This document shows, in pieces, positions 1 to 11,655 of a stretch of DNA of 64,000 bases. Position 1 is the first letter of the stretch. Each line of letters begins with the position of its first letter. The stretch spans positions 434,001 to 498,000 of the forward strand of contig MBPM02000001.1 of the NCBI GenBank assembly GCA_001695595.3, given 5' to 3'. A program made the translations under genes and the position numbers. The stretch is from Plasmopara viticola. Taxonomy: Eukaryota; Oomycota; Peronosporomycetes; Peronosporales; Peronosporaceae. The notes beneath the pieces are model-generated. The model was not told the origin of the DNA. It made no database searches and worked only from the letters and a program-made list of their open reading frames with translations.

Positions 1-801
1 CCTCCACTCAAGCGCGTCGTGACCCTCTGTCGTATTCTCATCCTAGGAGCGCAGACCTTCAAGCACCGTGGTCGATTGACGAACTCCATCCGCGCTCCTG
101 CAATTTTTTTTTGTATGATCAATGTATCTTTTAACTATTAGATTAAGCATTCCTTATATATTCACACATAAGACCTTGGATAAAAAAAGGAAGGTCTTAT
201 GTGTGAAAAAATTGGCTTCAAGCATGTTGGTAGTCACACAATACTATGTGAAGAACTTACTACAAACTCATTAATGAGCAGTGCATATATTCTATAAACT
301 TTTCAGCCATAAAAATGCTGTATTTGGAACTCGAAGTGCTTGCACCGCTATGGGCAACAAAACATTAAGGTTCGTCGGCTAACATTAGACTCTTTCTCGA
401 TGCTCTTTTGCAGCAAAATGGTATGGAAGAAACCTGTCCACCGTAAAAGCGTTGTGATAGCTATTTCGTATCATTGCGTAGGCTCTGTTACGGTCCATGC
501 AAGCCAGGAATTCGTTTCGCTTCTCCTGGTTTTATTCGTTGTGTTTCGTTTCGTCTCGAGCAAAAACTTCAAGTTTCAAATCAGTGAATTTTTACTAAGT
601 ATTGTGAGTGGCACAGTTGCAAAAACGCACCAGAATCGCTAAACGAGAGCTAAGACGCAATTCACCGCACGAGAATGTGGTGGCAGGAGGCCGAGGGGGC
701 GCGCAATAAAAGCCCTCCACGTCGTGCCTGCGATGACCGAGGTGAGGTCATGAGAGCCGTTGATTAGACTTGTACATCTTCTACGTTTCTTTATCACCAC
801 G
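1..801. other. Intergenic spacer, no supported gene
   Basis: Both strands carry only short open frames without recognisable domains. The one structured feature is the perfect hairpin at 161-207, listed separately. The last part presumably holds the promoter of the gene starting near 802. Confidence 0.5.
161..207. repeat. Perfect 17-bp inverted repeat (hairpin)
   Basis: The left arm TTCACACATAAGACCTT (161-177) and right arm AAGGTCTTATGTGTGAA (191-207) are exact reverse complements around a 13-nt A-rich loop. Pairing stops at both outer ends. It may be a foldback remnant, a MITE tip or a transcribed stem-loop; the sequence alone does not decide. Confidence 0.8.
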
Positions 802-1987
802 ATGAAAGAGAGCAACAGTGCGATGACCACGTACATGTCTTGTGTTTTGTATGTAGATTGTCCGCAACAACATTTGCGTGCTTCAAAGGAAGATGCACAG
901 GCAAGTATCGTTCAAAGTCCAAACGATCAGGTAAGAGAAAAAGGCTACTTAGCATATATGCTGCTGATAACATGCTCCAGAAGGACAGAGCAGTGTCACG
1001 TGACACGGCTCGTAACGAAACCTCCGCCGCCGAGGCTGCTTCGACTGAAACCTGGGAACAGAAAGCCTCAAACCGAAACGAAATTGACAGAAACTGGAGC
1101 GCCCGGATTCGTGCATCCATCGCACGCTTGATAGAGATCGATGGAGTTTCCTTAGATTCGGAAAGCTATGATAAGCTGACAGGAGGGCACGTGACAAGAG
1201 GAATAGATCAGGCTTTTCATGCAAAAGTGAGTCGGCTGCAGGCGTCAAGCAAAGCGGCTCATAAAGAATATTTTGGGCGATTGCATGATGTACATTCGAC
1301 CTCGATGTCAAAAAAAATGAGGATAACAACGCAGTCATCGTCTTCTCTTTTAGCTGCGGAAGCTATATCGTCTCATGATCCTCCAAAGCCATCTCGGTCC
1401 AGCCACGCAGCGTTGGATACACTAGCAGTGGCTGCCAGCACAGAGACGTTTGAGAACCAAAAGATGCAAACGAATTCTTCAACATTTAAATCAAAAAAAA
1501 ACACGCGAAGCATCCGTCAACGGAAGTCGCTGCCCTTGAGGAGTGGCTCAGGTTAGTAGGTCATTGGTAGCTTTGTGATACAAACAATCGTTTTATTCAT
1601 ACCAATGCCAAAGGTACCGCGCAAAACCCAGTGCAAGTTCACGACCCTAGATTGACTCGCGCAGTTGACAAGCTTACTGACACTTTAACGCAGCTCCTCG
1701 ATCAGGTACAAGCAACGTCAGATGCAGTTACTGCTGAGCCTATTCTCGCCGCAGCAGCAGCAATAGCACTGGAAGCAACGGAGATGCGTCGCTGCGAAGA
1801 TGTAGCCCTGGCACGAATGGTGGAGATTGAAGAGCATCGCCAGGAAATAATGCAAGGACTGTTAGAATATGAAAGACGTAAGGATCAGCGAAGCTTGAGC
1901 GAAAGCCGCGGAAATGGTCCAAAGCCGAGCAGCGCAACTATTTCCTGTGACAGTCCGCACTCCAGCGACGCCAAGGCAAAGGACTAG
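802..1987 (+). CDS. Hypothetical protein, three-exon model
   Basis: No family recognised. The model joins 802-930, 981-1551 and 1632-1987 (1056 nt, 351 aa). Intron 1 (931-980) begins GTAAGAG and ends CTCCAG in phase 0; intron 2 (1552-1631) begins GTTAGT and ends CCCAG in phase 1 and rebuilds a GTG codon. Reading frame is kept across both. The middle is hydrophilic and Ser/Ala-rich with a basic stretch (KSKKNTRSIRQRK). The C-terminal third, after RLTRAVDKLTDTLTQLLDQV, is predicted amphipathic helix or coiled coil with an Ala run and a charged EIEEHRQE segment. There is no signal peptide or membrane segment. A nuclear or DNA-associated scaffold is possible but unsupported. The start is uncertain: if intron 1 is not used, translation could begin at ATG 972. 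Intron 2 is the better supported of the two. Confidence 0.5.
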
Positions 1988-2550
1988 CACGCTATAATGC
2001 ACACTATTTTTAAAGTTTGTAAGGTAACTTTGCAGACTTACTTTGTTGTTCAAACAGCATAAGGACTCGATTGTTGCGTAAGGGAACACTTAGAGCATCC
2101 CCCTCGTAGGCTAACTCTTCCGCAACAGCACAATGTCGTATACTACCGATACACTATGGTGTTACGACTGCTCACTATTTTGTCGACGTATTCGTCGTAC
2201 AAAAAACAGGGACGACCGGTTTTTTTTCAAAGTTTACGAGGTACAGCTGCTATCGCACAGCTGCGTTAGTATAGCCTGCGGGGTCCGTCTTTCACACATT
2301 AATAAATGAAGTAGTTCAAATCAAAAAAAATAACTATATACGTGTGCTTGTGTACAATGAAGCATCAGAAGTAGAGCTGCCGTACTGAATGGCTCTAAAT
2401 CAGCACCTAGTCGCGCAGTCGCGGCTGCAGTAAGCAGAGATTATCCGTGTCACATAGAAGGATAGCGAGCTGTCTGCTGATACGACGTGGCGAAAAAAAG
2501 CTGACGCCACAGCAGACCCAGATTACCAATCACCTACGATTATTCACAAC
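1988..2550. other. Intergenic spacer
   Basis: This is the 3' flank of the preceding gene, running up to the target-site duplication of the first SINE-A copy. I see no open frame with coding character and no structural RNA. Confidence 0.5.
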
Positions 2551-2565
2551 TTACAAGTTTAGATA

Positions 2566-2891
2566 GCTTGGAAAAGGTTGGGTGACGCCCTCCTTCCAAG
2601 CGCGGAGGCTAAATGCTCGCGCGCTTCGGGCAGGTGCTCTCGGGCATCTGCAGGTCTCTGACGAGTCTCACCCTTGACGCGACGGTCTCCAGCACCGGGC
2701 GCCACCTGGGCTCTTACCAAGTCAGAGCTAAGCAAAATAATAGAAGACCCTCACGACCTCGGTGCTGGCTGCACTGCGCGCCGAACGAGACTCGACGTAT
2801 GCGGACACCACTCTATGCCGTGGACTAGCCAGACTGAGCCTAGCACGTGCATAACTTGGCAACGCGATAACGTAATACATTACATTACATT
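2566..2891 (+). mobile_element. SINE-A copy 1 (non-autonomous retrotransposon)
   Basis: One of five related ~325-bp units in the window. It starts near GGAAAAGGTTGGGTGACG and ends in a pentamer tail of the type (ACATT)n. It is flanked by a direct repeat, TTACAAGTTTAGATA, at 2551-2565 and 2890-2904; the last two bases overlap the tail. Flanking duplications of this length plus a short-repeat 3' tail are the signature of target-primed reverse transcription, as in SINEs and LINEs. I found no convincing tRNA A/B box, so its promoter ancestry is open. Open frames inside it are not conserved between copies and are not genes. Confidence 0.75.
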
Positions 2892-2904
2892 ACAAGTTTA
2901 GATA

Positions 2905-5900
2905 TGCTTATCGATAATTTAGAGAGAAGGAGTGAAAACATTTTATCGCTTGAGCGGCTTTCAAAGCGAAGTTTGCTTAAATGCAATCCGCCAAAGATCG
3001 GTCTTAAGTAACATGTCAATTTGATCTGCTTAAGCTTCTTATCAGCTCTTCGACATCTTCGTTTTTCGCAATAAAGCGCAGAGTAATCAAGTAAATAATT
3101 GCCTAGTCACTTACAATAGGCTTGAAGAGAAATAGACAGCACCCACCTAGAAGAGAAAGACTTTTGACGAGATTATCTGTAAGGATAAGGTGATAAGAGT
3201 GCCTTGATGTTTGCGATGTGCCTCGCCGTTTGGTGTATGACAGTACGGCGAAGAGAAAAGCACTTTGAGCATGTTCCTTTGATTACAATAGTAGTCAAAG
3301 GGCTAAAGTCACGAATGCCGCTAATATTCGTTGCGCGACTTGGCAGTTGCCAAAAATGTCTAACCTCAGCTCGAAAGTATCGCGCAGTGTAGGGAGCTGG
3401 TTGTGATCCTGGCAAAAAATCGGTAATGTGTTCATCGTGGCACCAAAGAATTTACCACATACTTAATGAATACTACCATATTTTAAATGCACATGCAAGT
3501 CAGTTTTTACGATAGCAGGATGACGAAAGCCTCGTTGTGTGTGTAGCCCAATATCTGCTATGCGAAGAGTAAGGATCGAACAAATACCCTTAATTGCCTG
3601 ACGCGCAAAGTGTTTAATGGATACATGTTGGCAATTTTAGGCCTTATAATGCAGTGTCTGTTGAGACCAATCAACTGGCAGCGCAACTCAAACACATTAG
3701 GAAGTCCGAACTCTAGCTTGTAGACTCGAACACGGACAGAAAGTGTCACTACTTAGGAAAGACAGAATTACGCAATGCATACAATAGAGTCCATGTGGCT
3801 CCTTCAAAACGCCTGTATATATATATATATGTTTTAAGCAATGCCAGACAAACGAGGTCATTTTTGTAGCTGTGGTGGCAAGCCAGGACACAAGTCACTT
3901 GCCTTCTCAAAAACAAAATTGACAATTCAACCCTTTTTCACCAAGAATTTAAGCTTTGCTGTTGAGGAAAGAGAGCGCCCTTACAAATTTGAATTTGGCG
4001 AAAAATAGATAGTGCAGAGATAAAAGTGCGTTCATATAGAAGTTGCACACCATTTAAGCTACATTTCACGGGCCTCCAAACAATAGTTTGACTGCGGTGG
4101 GCTGATGGTTGACGTTCAAGTGCAAAAAAATTCTTGAACCAGTCCTACCGGACTTGGACGCGCATGAAAAAGGAAACCTTACAAACAATAGCGGTATGCC
4201 AGAAACAATTAAACGATGCTATGATTGACATTGTAACGCTGAATCCTTTTTGGTAAAACATAACACAGGCTTGTTGTGTTGAAAATTTCGTGGCTAAATG
4301 TATACAAGCTGTTTATTAAAAGGCGTCAGCCGTCCAATTGTGCGTTGGTCAAACGTAGTGCTTAACATACGGTTTCTTCGAAAGGAAGGCCGGGCATCAA
4401 AAGGAAGTTATAGGTACATATAACAGAGTCTCACTTTAATCTCAAAGTCAAAAGCTATCACATCCATGAAGTTTTCGCTGGCAAGTACTGAAGGATTGCT
4501 GGCAGCAAATGCAAAGTATCTCAGGTATCACTCCCATTGTGAGTAAATCGTTTCTTTTTAAGACGAGCCAATATGCGATACGAAGTCAGGCCTAGGTGTC
4601 ACCGCTTGACAAAAAATATCTTTTTTTAAGTGATATTGGTATATCATTTGTCATTGGGTCACAATCGATGCGTTTTGTGTGTCGCCGTCATCCAAAGCTG
4701 GGCTCTTGGGAAAACTGAAAGTCAAATGTTCCAAATGCAGTATATATGTAATATTTTTTTCTCGAGTGCGATAAAACCCCTGTGTTTAGATTATCTCGCT
4801 CTTCTGATCCAGAAGTTTAATAAGAATATCGGCATGATTCGTTCGATAGAGTGTCCAACTTCTTTAAATTTTTTACTAAAAACGTTTTTTCGTAAATAAT
4901 CTCTTGCCAGATGTGGTACAAGGGAGCTTGCGAGATCGTCAATGCAATTCTCGCCGAATCGATAGAATTATGGAGAATGCAAAGTCATAGTTTTATATCC
5001 TCAAGCCACACAGAAAGCAGCGATAGGCTCAGGGGCTTCGTCCACGGCGAAGAATTGATTGACGTAAGGTATATATTAGTTAAGTGTGCAAAAAATGATG
5101 GCTGCTAGTGGCCGTGTCAAAGTGTTAAGAAAAGGAACCGAAATGGATAAATACCCAGCCTTAATTGCAGAGCAGAATAGTTGCTGATAGAAGAAGGACC
5201 AAAGAATGAATATATATTTTCAAACCATTTAGCCAGTAAAATTTTAGCTATTCCACAGTCACCTCTCTTATGACTAGATAGAGCGAACAGTCATTCACCA
5301 GACAGCTGTATAAAACTTTGCACGCCTCTTCTGTCAAGACCATCAGTGGGCTAAGTAGCTCTTTGTTGTCATTTTCGTGCACAAGCAGATAGATTGCCTA
5401 AAGTAACAAGCTTGATAATTGTTTTTATATCTGTCGGACGTGCAGAACGCTCGACTCAGAAGACTTGTTACCTAAAAAAGACAGCTACATTTGTAGCCCT
5501 CCTGCTGATAGTCAGCTATCACGGCATTGAGCTCTTTCAGCATAGTCGATGCTCTAGAGCTCGGACAGCACAGACTCGGTGGTGGCTACTGGTGCTGTTT
5601 AAATCGGTGGAAAATTGGCGTTACCTTCACCGAAAAAATAATCAAGATTTTTTCTTTTGAATCAAGAAGATAGAAATGATTACTAAGATGGCCTCAACCA
5701 CGGATGAGAAGGTGCGCGTGACGTTTGCGCGCTCTTACATAAGTGTAGATTTGGCCACCAACAGTTACGCCAATACACTTGAGGGATTCGTCTTCTGGTA
5801 TCACATGAAGGAAGTAATGATTGCAAGGTTCTTTAAAACGAGCCTTTAGTTTGCCTGCGCTCACACTTAAGTGAAGAAGACTTGAGAAAGGAAGATGTCC

Positions 5901-7404
5901 CGGCATCATTCGGCGCAACGATTTTTTTCGCTATGATGTCATTTACGATCGGCATTAGACAAACGCATTTCATAAACTGGTATTCCGTAGTGCTGAGGAC
6001 CTTGACTCTCTTATCCAAGACATGTGCCGAGGGACACGGTCATGAGATTTTCGAGCCTAGAGCGAGTCATTCCATCGCTTCGCAAGTAATTCGCTCGATT
6101 TGCGCTCTTGTTATAAATTCCAAGCGATAGGTCGACCTCCCTGGTACCAGGGCTTTTGTGTTTGCCAAATTTGGGTCATAATAGAAAGCTCACAGAGCAC
6201 TGTATAATTCCGCATCCCCTCACATAATAAACTTTACGCAAAGCTTTTTTTGCTATAATCTCTGATAACTGAGGCAGTGCAGACGCAGATTAGACTAATA
6301 AACGCTTATGAACATATCTTTAGTAATAAAATCCATATCAGTATTTTTCTCGGTCGGTCTGAAAATTTATTTCGTATTCATGTCTCTCACTCGATTCGTC
6401 GCGTACGTGTTGAGATAGGCGAGTATAATTGAAAGCGATACATTGCCGAACAAATGCAATTATTGCTGTCTCTGTTACTTACCAGCACCTCTGCATCGTT
6501 GACATTATATACCCTAGTCAAAAGAGCCCTGGTGCATGCGCTCTAAATTTCAAAAAGTCTGTGAATTCTATTTAGGCCTTTGAAGTCGTATTATAAATTG
6601 ATCGAGGGTTCGCTGGAGCCAGGTCATACGCAAGCACAGCCAAGAGAGTCCGTGCAATCAGCTGAGCATACTTAATCATATCGCAAAACTCGTCCTAAAA
6701 AACCGCAACAAAAACGTCGAGCACCTTGCCCGCAAAGCGTTGCGTCTATGCAACCAAAACTCTAGATCTGCTTCGACAAGAATAGAAACTTTTTTAGCTA
6801 CAAAAGAATAGTGCGCATCTTGGCTGAAAAAGTCAAGATCGTTGGCTTTAAGATTTGCAAGTTTTCAAGCTGCATTTACCAAATACTGATCACTACCGAT
6901 ACCAGAGAAAAAGTCTTTGTCATGGTAGGACATCGCATCTCACTGAAAAGAAGGGACGAGCGCCAAATTCATTTGATTTTCACGCGACTTCGATATCACC
7001 TTTCGTCTCAATCTTTTGAAGCGAAAAGAAGAAAAGGTTGAGGTCCCACTTTGGCAAGATCGACCAAACATCAAAAGCGCTTTTTATCATGGATCCACCG
7101 TCTACATCATAACGTTGAGGCGGAGAAATCACAAGAGAGCCCATCTTAGGCTCCCTCGTGACCGCTGATGGAGAATTATGCTGTGAGGGATTAGCTCGCT
7201 ACCAGTCGACGACACTTGTTCACATTGATTCTGCTGAAGCTGTCGCACAGTACGAGCAGAAAGTACAGCATCTCGATATTCTGTAATTAAGCGTTGAAAA
7301 TCTTTTTATCGCTTTGGTGCGTTTCGTGAGAGCGATAAAGAGATTTCAAAGTCTACAGGTACGGTGGACAGTGTCGACATTGAACCTCCACTTGTTTAAG
7401 CCGC
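2905..7404. other. Long spacer, no supported gene
   Basis: About 4.5 kb of AT-rich sequence with scattered frames of 60-90 codons, none with recognisable domains or splice continuity. A (TA)n run lies near 3820-3830. An open stretch at roughly 7118-7282, ending in TAA, has balanced codon use and might be a decayed exon; I could not connect it to anything. The Copia element enters immediately after. Confidence 0.45.
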
Positions 7405-7409
7405 CACAC

Positions 7410-7555
7410 TGTTGGAGAATCGACGCCTCGACCAGCAACTGCATATCGGTAAGTACCGGTATCTGCAACCCCCTTGATGACTACTTAAAATTAGCACTTA
7501 TAAATATATTCACTTTTGCAATTTGCCAACTAGTGCCCAAGTAACATTTTCAATT
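7410..7555 (+). repeat. Copia 5' LTR
   Basis: Starts TGTTGGAGAATCGA and matches 11613-11759 almost base for base. The end is placed at CAATT because only that placement leaves the 5-bp duplication CACAC outside both LTRs. A conventional TG...CA end would fall at 7552 but then leaves no duplication. The LTR is very short (146 bp). TATAAATATA lies inside and could serve as TATA or polyadenylation signal. Confidence 0.9.
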
Positions 7556-7567
7556 GGTTATGAGCCC
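7556..7567 (+). other. Copia primer-binding site (initiator tRNA-Met anticodon arm)
   Basis: GGTTATGAGCCC directly abuts the 5' LTR. It is complementary to the GGGCTCATAACC anticodon stem-loop of eukaryotic initiator tRNA-Met rather than to the tRNA 3' end. Drosophila copia is known to prime from a cleaved half of this tRNA at an equivalent site, so the same mechanism is inferred. An ATG at 7560 overlaps the site. Confidence 0.75.
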
Positions 7568-7616
7568 AAGCCCCGCCGACTCTGCCTTCCCGCCCCCTGA
7601 CTCTGCCTTCGCCACC

Positions 7617-8400
7617 ATGGACGCGTCTACGCCAAGCCAGATTAACAAGTTCGACGGCACCAACTTCCACAACTGGAAATTCAACATGCAGATGGTGTTG
7701 AAGGAGAAAGATCTGTGGGACGTGGCGAGATTAAGTTGGAGCAATGCGTCACTTCGCTGGACCAAGGAACCTATAAGAGGAAGTCACGCAAGGCGCTTGC
7801 GATCATCTGTCTCGCGATGGAAGATTCGCAGCTGCCACTGGTTCGTTCTGCGACTGGCGCGAATGATGCATGGTCAAGACTCGAAATACATTTCGAGAAG
7901 AAGAGCCTCGCCAATCGACTCTTCCTTCGTCGACGTTTCCTGACAGCAACAATGGATGAAGGTGATGATGTGCTTCAGCACATTAACAAGTTAAAGACAC
8001 TAGCGGAGCAGCTTGATGCGATCGGGGCTCCGGTTAGCGAGGACGACTTGGTTATCACGCTTCTGAGTAGTTTGAGTGGATCGTACCAATTTCTCATCAC
8101 GGCACTAGAGTCACGTGCTGATTCATTGACGTGGGATCTCGTGACGTCTCGGGTACTCATGAAGACATGAAGCGCAAGGAACAGGGTGGCGGCATCGATG
8201 GAGCCGCGCACAACCAAGGGCAAGCGTTCATGGCTAATGATAACAACAAGCGCAAAGGACGTCTTGTGCAGGCGAAGACAAGTGGATTTTGCCATTACTG
8301 TGGGGAACAAGGTCATTGGATTGCCAAGTGTCCCGCGCGAATTCGTGATAATGCGGAGCGGCAAAGGCCACAGCGTGCGAATGTCGCACAAGTTGAAGAT
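7617..8400 (+). pseudogene. Copia gag (capsid and zinc knuckle), frameshifted
   Basis: Gag packages element RNA into particles. The first frame from ATG 7617 (context GCCACCATGG) reads INKFDGTNFHNWKF, the usual start of Copia gag. The frame shifts near 7725 to one carrying the gag core (ALAIICLAMEDSQL, DAWSRLEIHFEKKS), and again near 8150 to one carrying the CCHC knuckle CHYCGEQGHWIAKC, a perfect CX2CX4HX4C at about 8290-8331. An alternative start at 7560 would overlap the primer-binding site. The breaks make this a pseudogene. The boundary with protease is approximate. Confidence 0.9.
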
Positions 8401-9920
8401 GTTTCTAGCGAATTTCTATTTTCAGTGGGTGATGATACAAGTGCTACCAAGTCAAGCAGTGTTTGGCTGGTAGACTCGGGTGCAACTCAGCATATGACGT
8501 ACTCGAAAGAGTATATGATCAACTACAAGGTCATGTCTCCGGTGGACGTACACCTTGCTGATGACGGTATTGTTCAAGCGGTTGGAACGGGTGACATAGT
8601 TATGTCAATGCAAACACCACGTGGAATCAAGAAAGGTGTACTTATAAGTGTGTGGCACATTCCGAAACTACTGCGAAATTTGTTTTCAGTGGGCCGTTTT
8701 ACGAAGGATGTCGAACCGGTTACCTTTGAGCGAGATGGTTGCTTTGCAAATGCAAAACTTTGCGATGGCAGCTTGGTGCTCGCGAAGGAAAGGGTTTGTT
8801 CAAGCTCTGCATGACACCAATTCCAGCTGAGACGGCAAATGTGACAACTTCGATGGGATACCATGGGGACACCAATTCGTACCTCTGGCACCTTCGACTT
8901 GGTCACATTGGCTTTAGTGGATTGGATGCCATTGTTAAGAAAAACTATGGAACTGGTATTGACATTGCGTCTGTTAAGCAGTGGGAGGCGTGTGACGGAT
9001 GTTCGCTTGGCAAACAAACGCGTACAAGCTACATCAAGTCATCACCTAACCGTGCAAAACAAGTGCTGGGGGCCATCCACAGTGATGTTTGTGGCCCTAT
9101 GCGGCCGCCTACTTTTAGTGGAAAGCGATATTTCGTCACATTTGGTGACGACAAATCACGCTTTTGCATGGTATACTTGCTGCGCAACAAATCCGAAGTT
9201 TCTACCAAGTTTGCTGAATATGTCGCGCTTGCTGAAACGCAGACCGGATATCGAGTAAAGTCGCTTCGCAGTGACAATGGTGGAGAATATACATCGCACA
9301 GAATGGCCAAGTTTTGCAGAGACCGGGGAATCGCTCAAAAGTTCACCCCGCCGTACACACCACAGCTGAATGGAGTGGCTGAGCGCATGAACCGAACGTT
9401 GGTTGAGTGCGCGAGGTGCATGATGGAACACGCTGGATTACCAAAAATTTACTGGGGCGAAGCAGTCATGACCACTGCATTCCTACGAAATCGTTGTCCT
9501 ACACGCGCTTTTTCTCACGACAAGTCACCTCACCAAATTTGGACCGGTAAAAAGCCATTGCTGGCAAACCTTAAGGTGTTTGGTTGCCACGCATTTCTCA
9601 CGGTTCCTAAAGAAAAACGCACCAAACTTGATGCAAGGTCGGTACGCTGCCGCTTTATCGGTTATTCCGAGCATTAAAAAGCGTATCGTTTTGAGAAACT
9701 ACAAACTCGTCGTGTGCTAGTCAGTCGCGATGCCAAGTTTATGGAAATGGTCTTTGATATTGGGAAGCGTGATCACTGCAATGAAGAGGTTGTCATCGAA
9801 GATGTCGAAGAAACTGATGAAGAATCACAAGAAAAAGAGGCAATTTCTTCCGATGTTGACATTGAGGTGGGCAGGAAACGTCATCAACGAAATGAATCGC
9901 TCGAGAAAGCAACAGAATAA
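8401..9920 (+). pseudogene. Copia protease and integrase, broken
   Basis: The aspartic protease carries WLVDSGATQHM near 8464-8496 with the DSG catalytic triad. After a frameshift near 8790 the integrase follows: a pre-integrase zinc domain (YLWHLRLGHIGF...CDGC, HHCC pattern) and the DDE core with D in IHSDVCGPM, D in RSDNGGEYTS and E in NGVAERMNRT. The frame meets TAA at 9675-9677, then stays open to 9920 with an acidic linker (VIEDVEETDEESQEKE). The catalytic residues survive but the polyprotein is interrupted at both ends. Confidence 0.9.
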
Positions 9921-11655
9921 GCGGCATACAATCTTCAGCAAAGGTCGTGGACTTAAAGAGATGTCGGCAGCAGCACAAGACTGCTTCAATGTTGAGGCGG
10001 CCTACGTCATGGATTCAGTGGGGAAAATGCCGACTTTATTCAAGTCGGCTATGGAATCCAGTGACGCTGTAAAGTGGAAGGAAGCCTGTGACTCGGAGGT
10101 TAAGTCCCTGCATATGAATCAAACTTGGGAGATTGTGCCATTGCCAAGAGGACGCAAGGCGATTGGATGCAGATGGGTTTTTCGTTTGAAAGAGAATCAA
10201 GACGGGGAAGTTGAAAGGTTCAAGGCTCGTCTTGTTGCTAAAGGCTTCTCACAGAAGTACGGCATTGACTATGATAAAACGTTTGCACCGGTGGCGAAGC
10301 TCACATCAATTCGGATCCTGTTTAGTCTTGCTGCCAAATACAGCCTTACACTGCATCAAATGGACGTCAAGACAGCGTTCCTTGACGGACCGTTGGATGA
10401 AGACATATACATGGAGCAACCGGACGGCTTTGTGAATCAAGAGCATCCGGATTTTGTTTGCAAGCTCAAGCGGTCACTATACGGCCTGAAACAGTCACCT
10501 CGCATGTGGAACAAGACCATCGACGAGTTCATGCTTAAGCTTAGGTTCAAAAAGTGTGAGTCAGACCACTGCATTTACTTGATGCGAAACGACCAATCCA
10601 TGATCTTTGTGGCTCTTTACGTTGATGATTTAGTGCTCGCAAGCAGCAGTGTCAAGATTCTTCAAGATACCAAGCAAGCAATAAGTAATCGATTCGAGAT
10701 GACTGATATGGGCCAGCTCAAGTTTTTCCTCGGAATCCAAATTGAGCAAGACAAGACAAGTGGAGTTATTTCGATGCGACAGAATAAGTTTGCAAGTGAC
10801 ACGTTAAACAATTTTAAGATGGATGCCAGTAACCCGGTCAAGACACCTCAAGATCCGGGCCTCAAACTGACAAAGAATATGTGTGAAGACGGTTGTAAGC
10901 ACGACGTGAACATGGCTGGAGTCCCCTATCGAAATGCAGTAGGGTGCATCATGTATCTCATGGTATGTACTCGACCAGACCTCGCGGCAGCAGTGGGAGT
11001 ACTCAGCCAATTTGCGGCAGATCCATGTCCTACTCATTGGCAAGCGCTCAAGCGGGTCTTCAGGTACATTCAAGGGACAAGGACACATGGTATTGAATAC
11101 CAACCGGGCTGCGATGATGGACTTCGAGGTTTCACGGATGCAGATTGGGCTGGAGATATTGCAACAAGAAGAAGCACGAGCGGCTATGCTTTTATGATGA
11201 ACGGCGGATGCATCAGCCGGCGAAGCAAGAAGCAACGTACGGTGGCGCTGTCATCTACTGAAGCTGAATACTTGGCGTTGTCGGAGGCAACACAAGAGGC
11301 TATATGGCTAAAGGCTTTCTTGTGCGAATTGGGTGAGTTGACAGCTGATGAAGCGGTTAGAGTTTACGAGGACAATCAGGGCTCCATTGCATTCGCCAAG
11401 AACCCGGAATTTCACAAACGCACCAAGCACATCGACATTCGTTATCATTTTGTTCGTGAAAAGGTAGAAGATGGCCAAGTGGTGTTGCAGTATTGCTCAA
11501 CAAACGACATGATGGCCGACATGATGACCAAGCCAATCAGCGCTGTGCAGTTTCAAAGTCTCCGGAACAAGCTGGGCATCAAGTCGCCAAGTGCTGACGA
11601 GTCGAGTGGGAGTGTTGGAGAATCGACGCCTCGACTAGCAACTACATATCGGTAA
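9730..11655 (+). CDS. Copia reverse transcriptase and RNase H, open frame
   Basis: Copies element RNA into cDNA and degrades the RNA strand. The frame is open throughout but recognisable homology begins only around 9960-10080; the first part is another frame of the linker, so a frameshift lies near 9900. RT landmarks: GCRWVFRLKEN, RFKARLVAKGFSQ, MDVKTAFLDGPL, LYGLKQSPRMW and the catalytic YVDDL at about 10618-10632. RNase H landmarks: FTDADWAGD, SSTEAEYLALSEA, EDNQGSIAFAKN and KHIDIRYHF, giving the D-E-D-D set. The stop at 11653-11655 lies inside the 3' LTR. As the 3' end of a broken gag-pol it has no good start of its own. Confidence 0.9.
   Translation: MPSLWKWSLILGSVITAMKRLSSKMSKKLMKNHKKKRQFLPMLTLRWAGNVINEMNRSRKQQNKRHTIFSKGRGLKEMSAAAQDCFNVEAAYVMDSVGKMPTLFKSAMESSDAVKWKEACDSEVKSLHMNQTWEIVPLPRGRKAIGCRWVFRLKENQDGEVERFKARLVAKGFSQKYGIDYDKTFAPVAKLTSIRILFSLAAKYSLTLHQMDVKTAFLDGPLDEDIYMEQPDGFVNQEHPDFVCKLKRSLYGLKQSPRMWNKTIDEFMLKLRFKKCESDHCIYLMRNDQSMIFVALYVDDLVLASSSVKILQDTKQAISNRFEMTDMGQLKFFLGIQIEQDKTSGVISMRQNKFASDTLNNFKMDASNPVKTPQDPGLKLTKNMCEDGCKHDVNMAGVPYRNAVGCIMYLMVCTRPDLAAAVGVLSQFAADPCPTHWQALKRVFRYIQGTRTHGIEYQPGCDDGLRGFTDADWAGDIATRRSTSGYAFMMNGGCISRRSKKQRTVALSSTEAEYLALSEATQEAIWLKAFLCELGELTADEAVRVYEDNQGSIAFAKNPEFHKRTKHIDIRYHFVREKVEDGQVVLQYCSTNDMMADMMTKPISAVQFQSLRNKLGIKSPSADESSGSVGESTPRLATTYR
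11604..11612 (+). other. Copia polypurine tract
   Basis: GAGTGGGAG, eight purines of nine, lies immediately before the 3' LTR, where plus-strand cDNA synthesis starts in LTR retrotransposons. It is also translated as part of the RNase H C-terminus. Confidence 0.65.

Noticed and set aside
340..642. 100-codon plus-strand frame upstream of the first gene
   Set aside because: No conserved motif, poor start context and spacer-like composition.
2613..2901. Open frames of 70-106 codons inside SINE-A copies (also at 20118-20438, 21389-21788 and 39814-40179)
   Set aside because: They are not conserved in frame between copies and sit inside a non-coding repeat with retrotransposition hallmarks.
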